64,000 bases of DNA from Microbacterium sp. 10M-3C3. Lineage in GTDB: Bacteria > Actinomycetota > Actinomycetes > Actinomycetales > Microbacteriaceae. Below are positions 35,842 to 44,488 of the stretch, one piece after another (position 1 is the stretch's first letter; the number at the start of each line of letters is the position of its first letter). The DNA is taken from assembly GCF_003931875.1 (NCBI RefSeq), contig NZ_CP034245.1, positions 3,323,847 through 3,387,846 on the forward strand, in the 5' to 3' direction. The translations under genes and the position numbers were made by a program. The notes below the pieces were generated by a model. It did not search any database, was not told the DNA's origin, and worked only from the letters and a program-made list of their open reading frames with translations.

Positions 35842-36813
35842 ATGGAGTGGACCGCGGACGTGTCGAGCGGCGACTGGATCCGGGATCGGCTCGACCCGGA
35901 CGGGCCGGCGTGGGGCACGACGATGCACGCGGTCGTGCCGCGCGGCTTCGCCGCGTACGCGCGCATCTTCCATCCGGCCGCGCGCGATCGGCCGGTCGGC
36001 GAGCCGTGGCCGGAGAGACCCTACGAGCGGCACGCCCGCGAGTGGGACGCCTTCCAGGAGCGGGCGCCGCTCATCGACACCGAGCTCGTGACATGGGCGG
36101 AGACGGCACGCGCATTCGACCGCGAGATGCACGCGCTCGCACAGTGGCACCGCCTCGCCATCGACTCCGACCAGCCGGAGGGGGAGGACGGACCCAGGGA
36201 TGCGGCGGGTTGGCGGTACAGCGCACCCGCCGTCGGCACGCTCGACGCCGACGTGCTGGCCGTCGTCGTACGCGTCGCGCTCGCGCACACGACCACGCCC
36301 GAGGACGCGCGCGCCGCCGTGTGGGTCGGATTCGGCGGGCTCGTCGGCGGGATGGGCTACGGCGCCTCCCGCGTGCTGGCGACGTCGGAAGATCCGGACG
36401 GGCGTCACGGTGCGATGCTCGGCCACGCGGCGCGGGACGCGTTCAACGACGTATTCCGCAAGCCCTCGTGGCAGCCCGGCGCGCTCTCCGACGACATCTC
36501 GCGCGGCCCGCGGCTCGAGTTCCCGCAGCGCTCGTACGTGCTGTTCCACACCGGCCTGAAGGAGCTCGCCGACCCGGGATGGGCCGAGCGCGTGCCGTGG
36601 GCCGATGACCTCGGCGCGGCGACGCAGTCGCCGAATCTGGTGTGGCCGGTCGACCGTGCATGGGTGATGGTGACGGAGGTCGACTTCGACTCCACGGTGG
36701 TCGCAGGCTCGACCGAGCTCGTCCGTGCTCTGTGTCGCGACGCGCGGCTGGAGGCGCTCCCGATCGACGAGGGCGCCGACCTGTCGTGGGACGGCGACGG
36801 AGTGAACCGGTGA
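35842..36813 (+). CDS. conserved protein of unknown function
   Basis: 323 residues, soluble and acidic, no signal peptide. Notable segments are [42 protein letters not shown] and [19 protein letters not shown] recognise no named domain. It is translationally coupled (TGA within GTGA) to the downstream membrane protein, suggesting a joint function. Confidence 0.8.
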   Translation: MEWTADVSSGDWIRDRLDPDGPAWGTTMHAVVPRGFAAYARIFHPAARDRPVGEPWPERPYERHAREWDAFQERAPLIDTELVTWAETARAFDREMHALAQWHRLAIDSDQPEGEDGPRDAAGWRYSAPAVGTLDADVLAVVVRVALAHTTTPEDARAAVWVGFGGLVGGMGYGASRVLATSEDPDGRHGAMLGHAARDAFNDVFRKPSWQPGALSDDISRGPRLEFPQRSYVLFHTGLKELADPGWAERVPWADDLGAATQSPNLVWPVDRAWVMVTEVDFDSTVVAGSTELVRALCRDARLEALPIDEGADLSWDGDGVNR

Positions 36814-37979
36814 GCGCCCCCGTGCCCGTCGCCTTCGACGCGCGGCCGCTGACCGAGCCGGTCGATCGCGCTGAGGCGCGCGCGTTCGTGAAGGGCCTGC
36901 GGGCGGCGGGGCGGATGCCGACGTGGTCGGCGAACGCGATCATCGGCCTCGTCTTCGCGATCGTGATCGGGCTGTTCGTGCTCGGCATCGGCGGCTCGAT
37001 CTTCGGCGGCATCGCGGTCGCGCTGGCGCGCGGCGGTGCGGGCGGCTTCGCACTGGTGCCCATCGTGTTCCTGGTGGTCGTGGTCGTGTTCCTCGTGCTG
37101 ATCGTGATCGCGATCATCGGCGGGGCGGGTGGCGCGGTTCGGCTGTTCCGCCTCGACCGGTTCGCGCGGGCCAACGGCATGACGTTCGAACCGGCCGTGG
37201 CGGACCCGCCGCTGCCGGGCATGATCTTCTCGCTCGGCGACTCGCGCCGCGCGAGCGACCTGGTGCGCGGTGCGCAGCCCCGGTTCGTCGAGTTCGCCAA
37301 CTACCGCTACGAGACGGGGTCGGGCAAGAGCCGTCAGACCCATCGGTGGGGGTACGTCGCGATCAAGCTCGACACACCGCTGCCGAACATCGTGCTCGAC
37401 GCCGTCGGCAACAACGGCCTGTTCGGCGCATCCAATCTGCCGGCGACCTTCGACCGCGACCAGCGACTGAGCCTCGAGGGCGACTTCGATCAGTACTTCT
37501 CGCTCTACTGCCCGCAGGGCTACGAGCGTGATGCTCTCTACTTGTTCACGCCCGACATCATGGCCCGCTTCATCGACAACGCCGCCGCCCTCGACGTCGA
37601 GATCGTCGACGACTGGCTCTTCCTCTACGCGCGACGCGACCTGTCCACGCTCGACGCGGCGACATGGCAATGGCTGTTCTCGGTCGTCGCGGCGCTCCTC
37701 GACAAGCTCGCGCAGTGGTCGCGGTGGCGCGACGAGCGCTTGGCCGCACCGAGCCCGGCTCCGGCGGCGCTCGGCGGTCCCGCGTCGACGGATGCGGCCG
37801 CATCCGGGATCCCCGGCGCCACCGCCGCGCCCGCCCCGCTGCTCACCCCGCCGCCGGTGGGCGTGGCGCCGCAGGGCCGGCGCCTCAGGCGCGGGGTGTC
37901 GTGGGCGTCGATCGCGATCGCCGTGCTGTTCGTCGGGGGCTGGATCCTCAACCTCGTCCTCGGCGCCCTCGGCCGCTGA
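36810..37979 (+). CDS. membrane protein of unknown function (DUF3137-like)
   Basis: 389 residues. Two helices near the N-terminus (about 36-66 and 75-105), a ~200-residue soluble part with FANYRYETGSGKSRQTHRWGY and LEGDFDQYFSLYCPQGYERDAL, a Pro/Ala linker and a C-terminal helix. The soluble part resembles DUF3137-type proteins. GTG start overlaps the previous stop. Confidence 0.7.
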   Translation: MSAPVPVAFDARPLTEPVDRAEARAFVKGLRAAGRMPTWSANAIIGLVFAIVIGLFVLGIGGSIFGGIAVALARGGAGGFALVPIVFLVVVVVFLVLIVIAIIGGAGGAVRLFRLDRFARANGMTFEPAVADPPLPGMIFSLGDSRRASDLVRGAQPRFVEFANYRYETGSGKSRQTHRWGYVAIKLDTPLPNIVLDAVGNNGLFGASNLPATFDRDQRLSLEGDFDQYFSLYCPQGYERDALYLFTPDIMARFIDNAAALDVEIVDDWLFLYARRDLSTLDAATWQWLFSVVAALLDKLAQWSRWRDERLAAPSPAPAALGGPASTDAAASGIPGATAAPAPLLTPPPVGVAPQGRRLRRGVSWASIAIAVLFVGGWILNLVLGALGR

Positions 37980-37997
37980 CGGCCGCGCGTGTCGCGG

Positions 37998-38035
37998 GGA
38001 TCGGCGGCCGAACGGGTCGGGATAGCCGCCGATCC
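37998..38035. terminator. hairpin between convergent genes
   Basis: Arms GGATCGGCGGC (37998-38008) and GCCGCCGATCC (38025-38035), extended by GCGTG/CACGC outside. It sits between the 3' ends of the unknown membrane protein and the SDR gene and likely ends both transcripts. No T-run. Confidence 0.6.
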
Positions 38036-38050
38036 ACGCACGTCGCGGGG

Positions 38051-38800
38051 TCAGCGGGCCGACCAGCCGCCGTCCATCGTGTAGCTCGCGCCCGTGACCA
38101 TGCCCGCGTCGGGCCCCGCGAGCCACAGAGCGAGGGAGGCGACCTCGGCGGGTTCGACGAGGCGCTTGATCGCCGCCTCGGCCAGCAGCACGTCCTCGAC
38201 CACCTCCGATTCGGGGATCCCGTGCAGACGCGCCTGGTCGGCGATCTGCTTCTCGACCAGCGGCGAGCGCACGTAGCCCGGGTCGATGCAGTTGCTCGTC
38301 ACACCGCAGGGCCCGCCCTCCAGAGCCGTCACCTTCGAGAGGCCCTCCAGGCCGTGCTTCGCGGCGACATAGGCCGCCTTGTACGGCGAGGCGACGAGAC
38401 CGTGCACGCTCGAGAGGTTGAGGATGCGGCCGAATCCGCGCTCGTACATCGCCGGCAGCGCCGCGCGGATGAGGAGGAACGGCGCCTCGAGCATCAGCCG
38501 CATCATGAACGAGAACCGCTCCGGCTGGAACTCCTCGATCGGGCTGACGTGCTGGACCCCGGCGTTGTTGACGAGGATGTCGACGTCGAGCCGTCTGTCG
38601 ACGAGCGCCGCGGGATCGGAGAGGTCGACGACCCATGACGTGCCGCCGATCTCGGATGCCACGGCCTCGGCGCCGGCCGCGTCGACGTCCGCGACGGTCA
38701 CGCGGGCACCTGCCGCGGCGAACGCGCGGGCGCACGCGGCCCCGATGCCGCTCGCGCCCCCGGTGACGAGGGCGGAGCGGCCGGTCAGGTCGACCGTCAT
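38051..38800 (-). CDS. 3-hydroxybutyrate dehydrogenase-like SDR
   Basis: 249 residues. Cofactor motif VTGGASGIG, NNAG, LSSVHGLVASPYKAAYVAAKHG with Tyr-x3-Lys, and IDPGYVRSPLVEKQI, all close to D-3-hydroxybutyrate dehydrogenases that interconvert 3-hydroxybutyrate and acetoacetate with NAD. The ATG overlaps the MFS transporter stop (ATGA), so uptake and oxidation of the same hydroxyacid are plausible. Confidence 0.88.
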   Translation of the reverse strand: MTVDLTGRSALVTGGASGIGAACARAFAAAGARVTVADVDAAGAEAVASEIGGTSWVVDLSDPAALVDRRLDVDILVNNAGVQHVSPIEEFQPERFSFMMRLMLEAPFLLIRAALPAMYERGFGRILNLSSVHGLVASPYKAAYVAAKHGLEGLSKVTALEGGPCGVTSNCIDPGYVRSPLVEKQIADQARLHGIPESEVVEDVLLAEAAIKRLVEPAEVASLALWLAGPDAGMVTGASYTMDGGWSAR

Positions 38801-40173
38801 CGGGCGGTCGCCCCCGCGCGGGCGGCCGTGAGCGCCGCATCCGCGTCGTCGATCGCCTGGAGCGAGACACCCTTCGTCTCCCGCAGCGACAGCACCGCGA
38901 TCGCGGTGAGAACGCACGCCGCGACGATGTAGAGGGCGATCGGCAGCCACGAGCCGAAGTCTTTGAGCCACTGCGTCGCGAGGATCGGAGCGAGCGAGCC
39001 GGCCAGGATCGCGGTCACCTGGGCGCCGAGGGAGACGCCGGAGTACCGCATCCGCGTGGGGAACAGCTCGGCCATGACCGCCGGCTGCGGGGCGTACATG
39101 AACGCGTGGAAAACGAGGCCGATCGTCACGGCCAGCACGATGAGGACGGGGTTGAGGGTGTCGAACAGCGGGAACGCGAAGAACGCCCACGTCGCGCTGA
39201 GCACAGCGCCCAGCAGGTACACCGGCCGGCGTCCCCAGCGGTCGGCCAGCCGACCCAGCTGGGGAATGACGGCGAAGTGCACGACGTGCGCGATCAGCAG
39301 GGCGAGCAGCAGCTGGCTCGTGTCGTACTCGTGCACGACCCTGAGGTACACGATCGAGAAGCTCACGACGATGTAGTAGACGATGTTCTCGGCGAAGCGC
39401 ACGCCCATCGCCTGCAGGACGCCCACCGGGTAGCGGCGCAGCACCTCGACGACGCCGTACGAGACGGCCTTCTCGGCCTCGACCTGGGCCTTGGCCTCGA
39501 GGAAGATCGGCGCCTCCTCGACGTGACGGCGGATGTAGAAGCCGACGAGCACGATGACGGCCGACAGCCAGAACGCGATTTGCCAGCCCCACTCGAGGAA
39601 CGCCGCCGAGCTGAGCACCCACGAGGTGATGAGCAGCACGAGGGTGGCGAGCAGGTTGCCCACCGGGACGGCCGCCTGCGGCCAGCTCGACCAGAACGCG
39701 CGGGAGCGGTCCGGGCTCTGCTCGGCGACGAGCAGCACCGCCCCGCCCCACTCGCCGCCGACGGCGAACCCCTGGATGAAGCGGAGGGCGACGAGCATCG
39801 CCGGCGCCCAGTAGCCGACCGACGCGAAGCCCGGCAGGCATCCCATGAGGAACGTGGCGACCCCGACGATGACGATCGTCGCCTGCAGCGTCGGCTTCCG
39901 GCCGAACCGGTCGCCGATCTGGCCGAACACGATGCCGCCCAGCGGACGCGCGACGAAGCCCACGGCGTACGTGACGAAGGCGGCGATGATGCCGTCCAGC
40001 GGCGAGCCGGTCTGCGGGAAGAAGTACGTGCCGAACACGAGGCTCGCGGCGGTGGCGTACAGGAAGAACTCGTACCACTCCACGACCGTCCCCGCCATCG
40101 AGGCGGCGACGATGCGCTTGAGCTTGCTGGGGGTTCCGGGGGCGGCTGCGGTGCCGCGTGCATCCGAGTGCAT
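38797..40173 (-). CDS. MFS metabolite:proton symporter
   Basis: 458 residues, 12 membrane helices. GTVVEWYEFFLYATAASLVFG and GDRFGRKPTL are signatures of the metabolite:H+ symporter subfamily (ProP/ShiA-like), which carries small carboxylates or betaines. Coupled to the hydroxybutyrate dehydrogenase-like gene and divergent from a LysR-like regulator. An ATG at MHSDARG is the clear start. Confidence 0.92.
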   Translation of the reverse strand: MHSDARGTAAAPGTPSKLKRIVAASMAGTVVEWYEFFLYATAASLVFGTYFFPQTGSPLDGIIAAFVTYAVGFVARPLGGIVFGQIGDRFGRKPTLQATIVIVGVATFLMGCLPGFASVGYWAPAMLVALRFIQGFAVGGEWGGAVLLVAEQSPDRSRAFWSSWPQAAVPVGNLLATLVLLITSWVLSSAAFLEWGWQIAFWLSAVIVLVGFYIRRHVEEAPIFLEAKAQVEAEKAVSYGVVEVLRRYPVGVLQAMGVRFAENIVYYIVVSFSIVYLRVVHEYDTSQLLLALLIAHVVHFAVIPQLGRLADRWGRRPVYLLGAVLSATWAFFAFPLFDTLNPVLIVLAVTIGLVFHAFMYAPQPAVMAELFPTRMRYSGVSLGAQVTAILAGSLAPILATQWLKDFGSWLPIALYIVAACVLTAIAVLSLRETKGVSLQAIDDADAALTAARAGATAR

Positions 40174-40261
40174 GGTTCTCCTTCGGGCGTCGACGGTGAC
40201 GATCCGTGATCCAGTGTCGGGAGGCGGAATCTGCGAAGCAATGCCCAGTCGTGCACCGACG

Positions 40262-40279
40262 GTGTGCACAATTGCACAC
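40262..40279. promoter_or_regulatory. operator palindrome touching the regulator start codon
   Basis: GTGTGCA-CAAT-TGCACAC is a perfect interrupted palindrome ending at the base before the LysR-family ATG. Binding here would block the regulator's own translation-start region and could also act on the divergent transporter promoter. Confidence 0.6.
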
Positions 40280-41188
40280 ATGGACGGCTCTCCTCGTGTG
40301 CGCGCCGACGACCTGCTGGTGCTTCTCGCCGTCGCCCGCACGGGCCGCTACACCGCCGCGGCGGAGCATCTTGGAGTCGACCACACCACGATCGCGCGGC
40401 GGATCTCCGCGCTCGAGGACGCGCTCGGCGGCCGAGTCGTCGCTCAGACGTCGGCCGGGTGGCAGCTGACCGACCTCGGCCGTCACGCCGCCGACACGGG
40501 CGGTCGCGTCGAGGCGGCCATGTCGCAGCTCGCGGTCGGCGACGCGGCACCCGACCCGGTCGCCGGCGTCGTGCGCCTGTCGGCGACCGACGGCTTCAGC
40601 GCCTATATCGCCGCTCCGGCGATCGCCCTGCTGCGCGAGGCCCATCCGCGCCTGAGCGTCGAGGTGGTCACCGCGACGCGCCGCGGCGCCGCCCATCGCC
40701 CGGGGCTGGACCTCGAGGTCGTCGTCGGGAAGCCCCAGACCGCACGAGCCCACGCGGTCGAGCTCGGCGAGTACACGCTCGGCATGTACGCCTCGCGCGA
40801 CTACCTCGCTCGCCATGGGCTGCCCACGACAGCCGACGAACTGCAGGAGCATCGCCTGGTGTACTTCGTCGATTCGATGCTGCAGGTCGAGGCGCTCGAT
40901 CTGCCGCGCCGCCTCGTGCCCCGCATGCAGGACGGCCTGACCTCGACGAACGTCTTCGTGCACGTCGAGGCGACCCGGGCAGGGGCGGGCGTCGGGCTCC
41001 TGCCGTGCTTCGCCGCCGACCGCCACGACGACCTCGTGCGGCTGCTGCCCGACGTCTTCGCCGAACGGCTGCCGTACTGGATGATCGTGCGAGCCGAGTC
41101 GATGCGGCTGCCCGCCGTGACGGCCGTGGCCGACGCGCTGCGCGCGCAGACCGCCGCATCCGCCACCCTGCTGGCCGGCCGCGGCTGA
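40280..41188 (+). CDS. LysR-family transcriptional regulator
   Basis: 302 residues. Winged HTH RADDLLVLLAVARTGRYTAAAEHLGVDHTTIARRISALE, effector domain with VRLSATDGFSAYIAAPAI. Divergent from the MFS/hydroxybutyrate dehydrogenase-like operon by 106 bp and likely its activator or repressor. The leader lacks an obvious Shine-Dalgarno because the operator palindrome occupies that position. Confidence 0.92.
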   Translation: MDGSPRVRADDLLVLLAVARTGRYTAAAEHLGVDHTTIARRISALEDALGGRVVAQTSAGWQLTDLGRHAADTGGRVEAAMSQLAVGDAAPDPVAGVVRLSATDGFSAYIAAPAIALLREAHPRLSVEVVTATRRGAAHRPGLDLEVVVGKPQTARAHAVELGEYTLGMYASRDYLARHGLPTTADELQEHRLVYFVDSMLQVEALDLPRRLVPRMQDGLTSTNVFVHVEATRAGAGVGLLPCFAADRHDDLVRLLPDVFAERLPYWMIVRAESMRLPAVTAVADALRAQTAASATLLAGRG

Positions 41189-41204
41189 CGACGCGCCGCA
41201 GCGC

Positions 41205-41615
41205 TCAGGCGGGGGCGAGGCCGAAGTGCTCGAGCTCGGCGGGGGTCAGCATCCGGGAGCGGATGAGGAAGCGCATGCCCGTCGGACCCTCGACGCTGAA
41301 GCCCGCGCCGCGGCCGGGCACGACATCGATCGTGAGGTGCGTGTACTTCCAGTACTCGAACTGCGCCTCCGACATGTAGACCTCGATCGGCTCGAGCTTC
41401 TCGGTCCCTGAGCCTGTCGAAGGGTCGATCGCGCCGAGATGCACGTCGGACGGGCCGGTGAGGAACATCCCGACGGGGTAGCACATGGGCGAGCTGCCGT
41501 CGCAGCATCCGCCCGACTGGTGGAACATCAGCGGTCCGTGCTGCGCGGTGAGATCGCGCAGCAGGGCCGCCGCGGCATCCGTCACGGCGACCCTGCTCAT
41601 CGCTGCGTCGGGCAT
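41205..41615 (-). CDS. DUF779 protein
   Basis: 136 residues. Cysteine cluster FHQSGGCCDGSSPMCYP, DVHLG and EVYMSEAQFEYWKYTHLTIDVVPG identify DUF779, usually encoded beside aldehyde dehydrogenases and of unknown role. The segment DPSTGSGTEKLEP is encoded by the interspersed repeat CCCTGAGCCTGTCGAAGGG (41406-41424), which seems to have inserted in frame. It starts 3 bp after the aldehyde dehydrogenase stop. Confidence 0.88.
   Translation of the reverse strand: MPDAAMSRVAVTDAAAALLRDLTAQHGPLMFHQSGGCCDGSSPMCYPVGMFLTGPSDVHLGAIDPSTGSGTEKLEPIEVYMSEAQFEYWKYTHLTIDVVPGRGAGFSVEGPTGMRFLIRSRMLTPAELEHFGLAPA
41406..41424. repeat. interspersed repeat inside DUF779 gene
   Basis: CCCTGAGCCTGTCGAAGGG (reverse complement CCCTTCGACAGGCTCAGGG) is a short partly palindromic repeat that I know from intergenic regions of many GC-rich bacteria. 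Here it lies within a coding frame. Confidence 0.6.
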
Positions 41616-41618
41616 GGC

Positions 41619-43169
41619 TCAGAAGAAGCCCATCGCGCCCTCGGCGTACGACACCAGCAGGTTCTTCGTCTGCTGATAGTGGTCGAGCATCTTGAGGTGG
41701 TTCTCTCGACCGATGCCCGACTGCTTGTACCCGCCGAACGCGGCATGCGCCGGGTACTGGTGGTAGGTGTTCGTCCACACACGACCGGCTTCGATGGCGC
41801 GCCCTGCCTTGTACGCGAGGTCGCCGCTACGGCTCCACACCCCCGCTCCCAGGCCGTAGAGCGTGTCGTTGGCGATCGAGATCGCGTCGTCGAAGTCGTC
41901 GAATGCCGTGACCGACAGCACCGGGCCGAAGATCTCCTCCTGGAAGATGCGCATGTCGTTCGTGCCCTCGAACACCGTCGGCGCGACGTAGTACCCGCCC
42001 GACAGTTCGCCGCCGAGGTCGACGCGCTCGCCGCCGGTGAGGAGCTTCGCGCCACCCTGCTTGCCGATGTCGATGTAGCTGAGGATCTTCTCCAGCTGAT
42101 CGTTCGACGCCTGCGCACCGATCATCGTCTCGGGATCGAGCGGGTTGCCCTGACGCACCTTCTTCACGCGCTCCAGCCCGTCGGAGAGGAACGTGTCGTA
42201 GATCGAGCGCTGGATGAGCGAGCGCGACGGGCACGTGCACACCTCGCCCTGGTTCAGCGCGAACATCGTGAAGCCCTCGAGCGCCTTGTCGTAGTAGGCG
42301 TCCGACGTGCTGCGCGCCACGTCCTCGAAGAACAGGTTCGGGCTCTTTCCCCCGAGCTCGAGGGTGACGGGGATGAGGTTCTGAGACGCGTACTGCATGA
42401 TGAGGCGCCCGGTCGTCGTCTCGCCGGTGAAGGCGATCTTGCGGATCCGCTTGTGCGACGCGAGCGGCGCGCCCGCCTCGATCCCGAAGCCGTTGACGAT
42501 GTTCACCACTCCCGCCGGCAGCAGGTCGCCGATGAGGTCGAACAGGAACAGGATCGACGCCGGCGTCTGCTCGGCGGGCTTGAGCACCACGCAGTTGCCC
42601 GCGGCGAGCGCGGGGGCGAGCTTCCACGTCGCCATGAGGATCGGGAAGTTCCACGGGATGATCTGGCCGACCACGCCCAGCGGCTCGTGGAAGTGGTAGG
42701 CCACGGTGTCGTCGTCGAGCTGGCTGAGCGTGCCCTCCTGCGCGCGCAGCACGCCGGCGAAGTATCGGAAGTGGTCGACGGCCAGCGGGATGTCGGCGGC
42801 CAGCGTCTCGCGGACGGGCTTGCCGTTCTCCCACGTCTCGGCGACCGCGATCTTCTCCAGGTTCTGCTCGATGCGGTCGGCGATCCGGTTCAGGATGACG
42901 CTGCGCTCGGCCGGCGTCGTCTTCTTCCACGAGGCGAACGCCTTCCACGCCGCATCCACCGCCCGGTCGATGTCTTCGGCGGTGCCGCGCCCGACCTCGC
43001 AGAACGGCTTGCCCGTGACCGGGGTGATGTCCTCGAAGTACTCGCCCTTGATCGGGTCGACCCATTCGCCGCCGATGTAGTGCCCGTAACGGGAGCGGTA
43101 CTCGGCGACCGCCCCGCGCTGTCCGGGTGCGGCGTAGACGCTCGAGACGCCCTCTTCGACGATCGTCAT
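41619..43169 (-). CDS. NAD-dependent aldehyde dehydrogenase (acetaldehyde type)
   Basis: 516 residues. [28 protein letters not shown] and the cysteine region [11 protein letters not shown] with the catalytic Cys. Close to ExaC/AcoD-type enzymes that oxidise acetaldehyde to acetate. The ATG at MTIVEEG has AAGGAG upstream. Followed by DUF779, a pairing typical for this enzyme, and near a GAF-type regulator that controls such genes in other actinobacteria. Confidence 0.95.
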   Translation of the reverse strand: MTIVEEGVSSVYAAPGQRGAVAEYRSRYGHYIGGEWVDPIKGEYFEDITPVTGKPFCEVGRGTAEDIDRAVDAAWKAFASWKKTTPAERSVILNRIADRIEQNLEKIAVAETWENGKPVRETLAADIPLAVDHFRYFAGVLRAQEGTLSQLDDDTVAYHFHEPLGVVGQIIPWNFPILMATWKLAPALAAGNCVVLKPAEQTPASILFLFDLIGDLLPAGVVNIVNGFGIEAGAPLASHKRIRKIAFTGETTTGRLIMQYASQNLIPVTLELGGKSPNLFFEDVARSTSDAYYDKALEGFTMFALNQGEVCTCPSRSLIQRSIYDTFLSDGLERVKKVRQGNPLDPETMIGAQASNDQLEKILSYIDIGKQGGAKLLTGGERVDLGGELSGGYYVAPTVFEGTNDMRIFQEEIFGPVLSVTAFDDFDDAISIANDTLYGLGAGVWSRSGDLAYKAGRAIEAGRVWTNTYHQYPAHAAFGGYKQSGIGRENHLKMLDHYQQTKNLLVSYAEGAMGFF

Positions 43170-43266
43170 GTCGTGTCTCCTTCGACTGTGCATGCGCGAC
43201 GCGGCAGCTGCGCCGCGCTCGTGCGTCGACGGTAGACGCGGGGACGTTGCATCCGGTTGCAGCGGG

Positions 43267-43839
43267 TCAGTCGCGGGGCAGCAGCCGCTCGACGAGCGCG
43301 TCGACGATGTCGTCGGTGGACGTGTCGGGATCGATCGACGTCGTCAGCCGATCGAGCAGGAGCCCGTCGATCGCGTAGTGGAAGAGCGCGATGTCGCGGC
43401 GATCGCCGGGAAGCCCGCGCTCTTCGTTGAATGCGACATCGGCGTCGAAACCCGCGCGCTGCCATGCTCCGAGCGCGTCGGCGACCTCCGGTGTGCGCGA
43501 GGCTTCGAGGCGAAGTTCGATCAGCGCGATCGCGACCTCGCGCTCCGTCGTCAGCCGCGCGACGATGTCGCGGATGTAGTCCGCGAAGAGTGCCCGCGTG
43601 GGCGCGCGCTGGGCGAGGCGCTCGTGCACGTCGGGCCGAGGGGCCAGCCGTTCGCCGATCCGCGCGACGAGGGCGTCGACGAGCGCGCGACGCGTGCGGA
43701 AGTAGTTGGAGGCGGTACCCGCCGGTACTCCCGCCCGTGCGTCGACGGCGCGGTGCGTGAGCCCGCGCGCCCCCTGCGCGGCGAGCACGGCGAGCCCCGC
43801 GTCGGTCAGAGCCGTGCGGCGCGTCTCATTGCGGGCCAT
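43267..43839 (-). CDS. TetR-family transcriptional regulator
   Basis: 190 residues. N-terminal HTH ([41 protein letters not shown]). The C-terminal ligand domain ends [11 protein letters not shown]. Divergent from the reductase gene across a 72 bp region with an inverted repeat, so it probably represses that gene and itself. Confidence 0.92.
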   Translation of the reverse strand: MARNETRRTALTDAGLAVLAAQGARGLTHRAVDARAGVPAGTASNYFRTRRALVDALVARIGERLAPRPDVHERLAQRAPTRALFADYIRDIVARLTTEREVAIALIELRLEASRTPEVADALGAWQRAGFDADVAFNEERGLPGDRRDIALFHYAIDGLLLDRLTTSIDPDTSTDDIVDALVERLLPRD

Positions 43840-43870
43840 GGGGCGACTCTACCGAAACCACAACATCTGT

Positions 43871-43891
43871 CGTAGTCTGTCAATCACTACG
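43871..43891. promoter_or_regulatory. TetR operator candidate
   Basis: CGTAGT (43871-43876) and ACTACG (43886-43891) form a perfect inverted repeat, extended by ACATC/GATGT outside with a 3 bp offset. It lies midway between the divergent TetR and reductase genes. Confidence 0.6.
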
Positions 43892-43911
43892 GATGTCGTT
43901 ATTGGAGTCTC

Positions 43912-44487
43912 ATGCGCGCGCTCACCTACTTCGTCGCCACGTCGCTGGACGGCCGCATCGCCGCCCCCGACGGGCTCTTCGACGCGTTCCCGATGGTCGG
44001 CGATCACGTCGACATGCTGCTCCGCGAATGGCGCGACACCCTCCCCGCCGCTGCCGCCGCCGCGCTGGGGGTGGAGCCGGACGGCTCGCGATTCGACACC
44101 GTCCTCATGGGGTGGGAGACGTACGCGGCCGGATTCGCTCAGGGCGTCGACGACCCATACCCGCACCTGCGGCAGGTGGTCTTCAGCCGCCGTCATCGCG
44201 ATGCGTCGGTGCCGGCCGGTGTGACGCTCACCGACGAGGATCCGCGCGCCGTCGTACGCCGACTGAAGGCCGAGCCCGGCGGCGCCGGCATCTGGCTCTG
44301 TGGCGGCGGCGTGCTGGCCGCGCAGCTCGCCGACGACATCGATCGCCTCGTCCTGAAGGTCAATCCGCTGATCTTCGGCGCGGGGCGGCCCCTCTTCGCC
44401 GGCGACTACACCCCGCGGTCGTTCCGCCTCGATCGTTCGCGGACCTACGACTCGGGTGTGGTCGTGAACGAGTACAGCCGGAGCTGA
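43912..44487 (+). CDS. dihydrofolate reductase / RibD C-terminal-like reductase
   Basis: 191 residues. LTYFVATSLDGRIAAPDG at the N-terminus, GWETYAAGF, GAGIWLCGGGVLAAQL and LVLKVNPLIFGAGRPLF fit the RibD_C/DHFR-like fold binding NADPH. Stand-alone members are usually detoxifying or unknown reductases and not the essential folate enzyme. Divergent from a TetR regulator. Confidence 0.88.
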   Translation: MRALTYFVATSLDGRIAAPDGLFDAFPMVGDHVDMLLREWRDTLPAAAAAALGVEPDGSRFDTVLMGWETYAAGFAQGVDDPYPHLRQVVFSRRHRDASVPAGVTLTDEDPRAVVRRLKAEPGGAGIWLCGGGVLAAQLADDIDRLVLKVNPLIFGAGRPLFAGDYTPRSFRLDRSRTYDSGVVVNEYSRS

Positions 44488-44488
44488 C

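Noticed and set aside
38051..41026. Very long minus-strand open frame covering three genes
   Set aside because: Only the first part is the real SDR; the remainder is an out-of-frame reading of the transporter and antisense to the LysR gene.
43170..43266. Sigma-54 promoter for the aldehyde dehydrogenase
   Set aside because: The TTGCA repeats (TTGCATCCGGTTGCA) do not form the GG-N10-GC pattern, and actinobacteria generally lack sigma-54.
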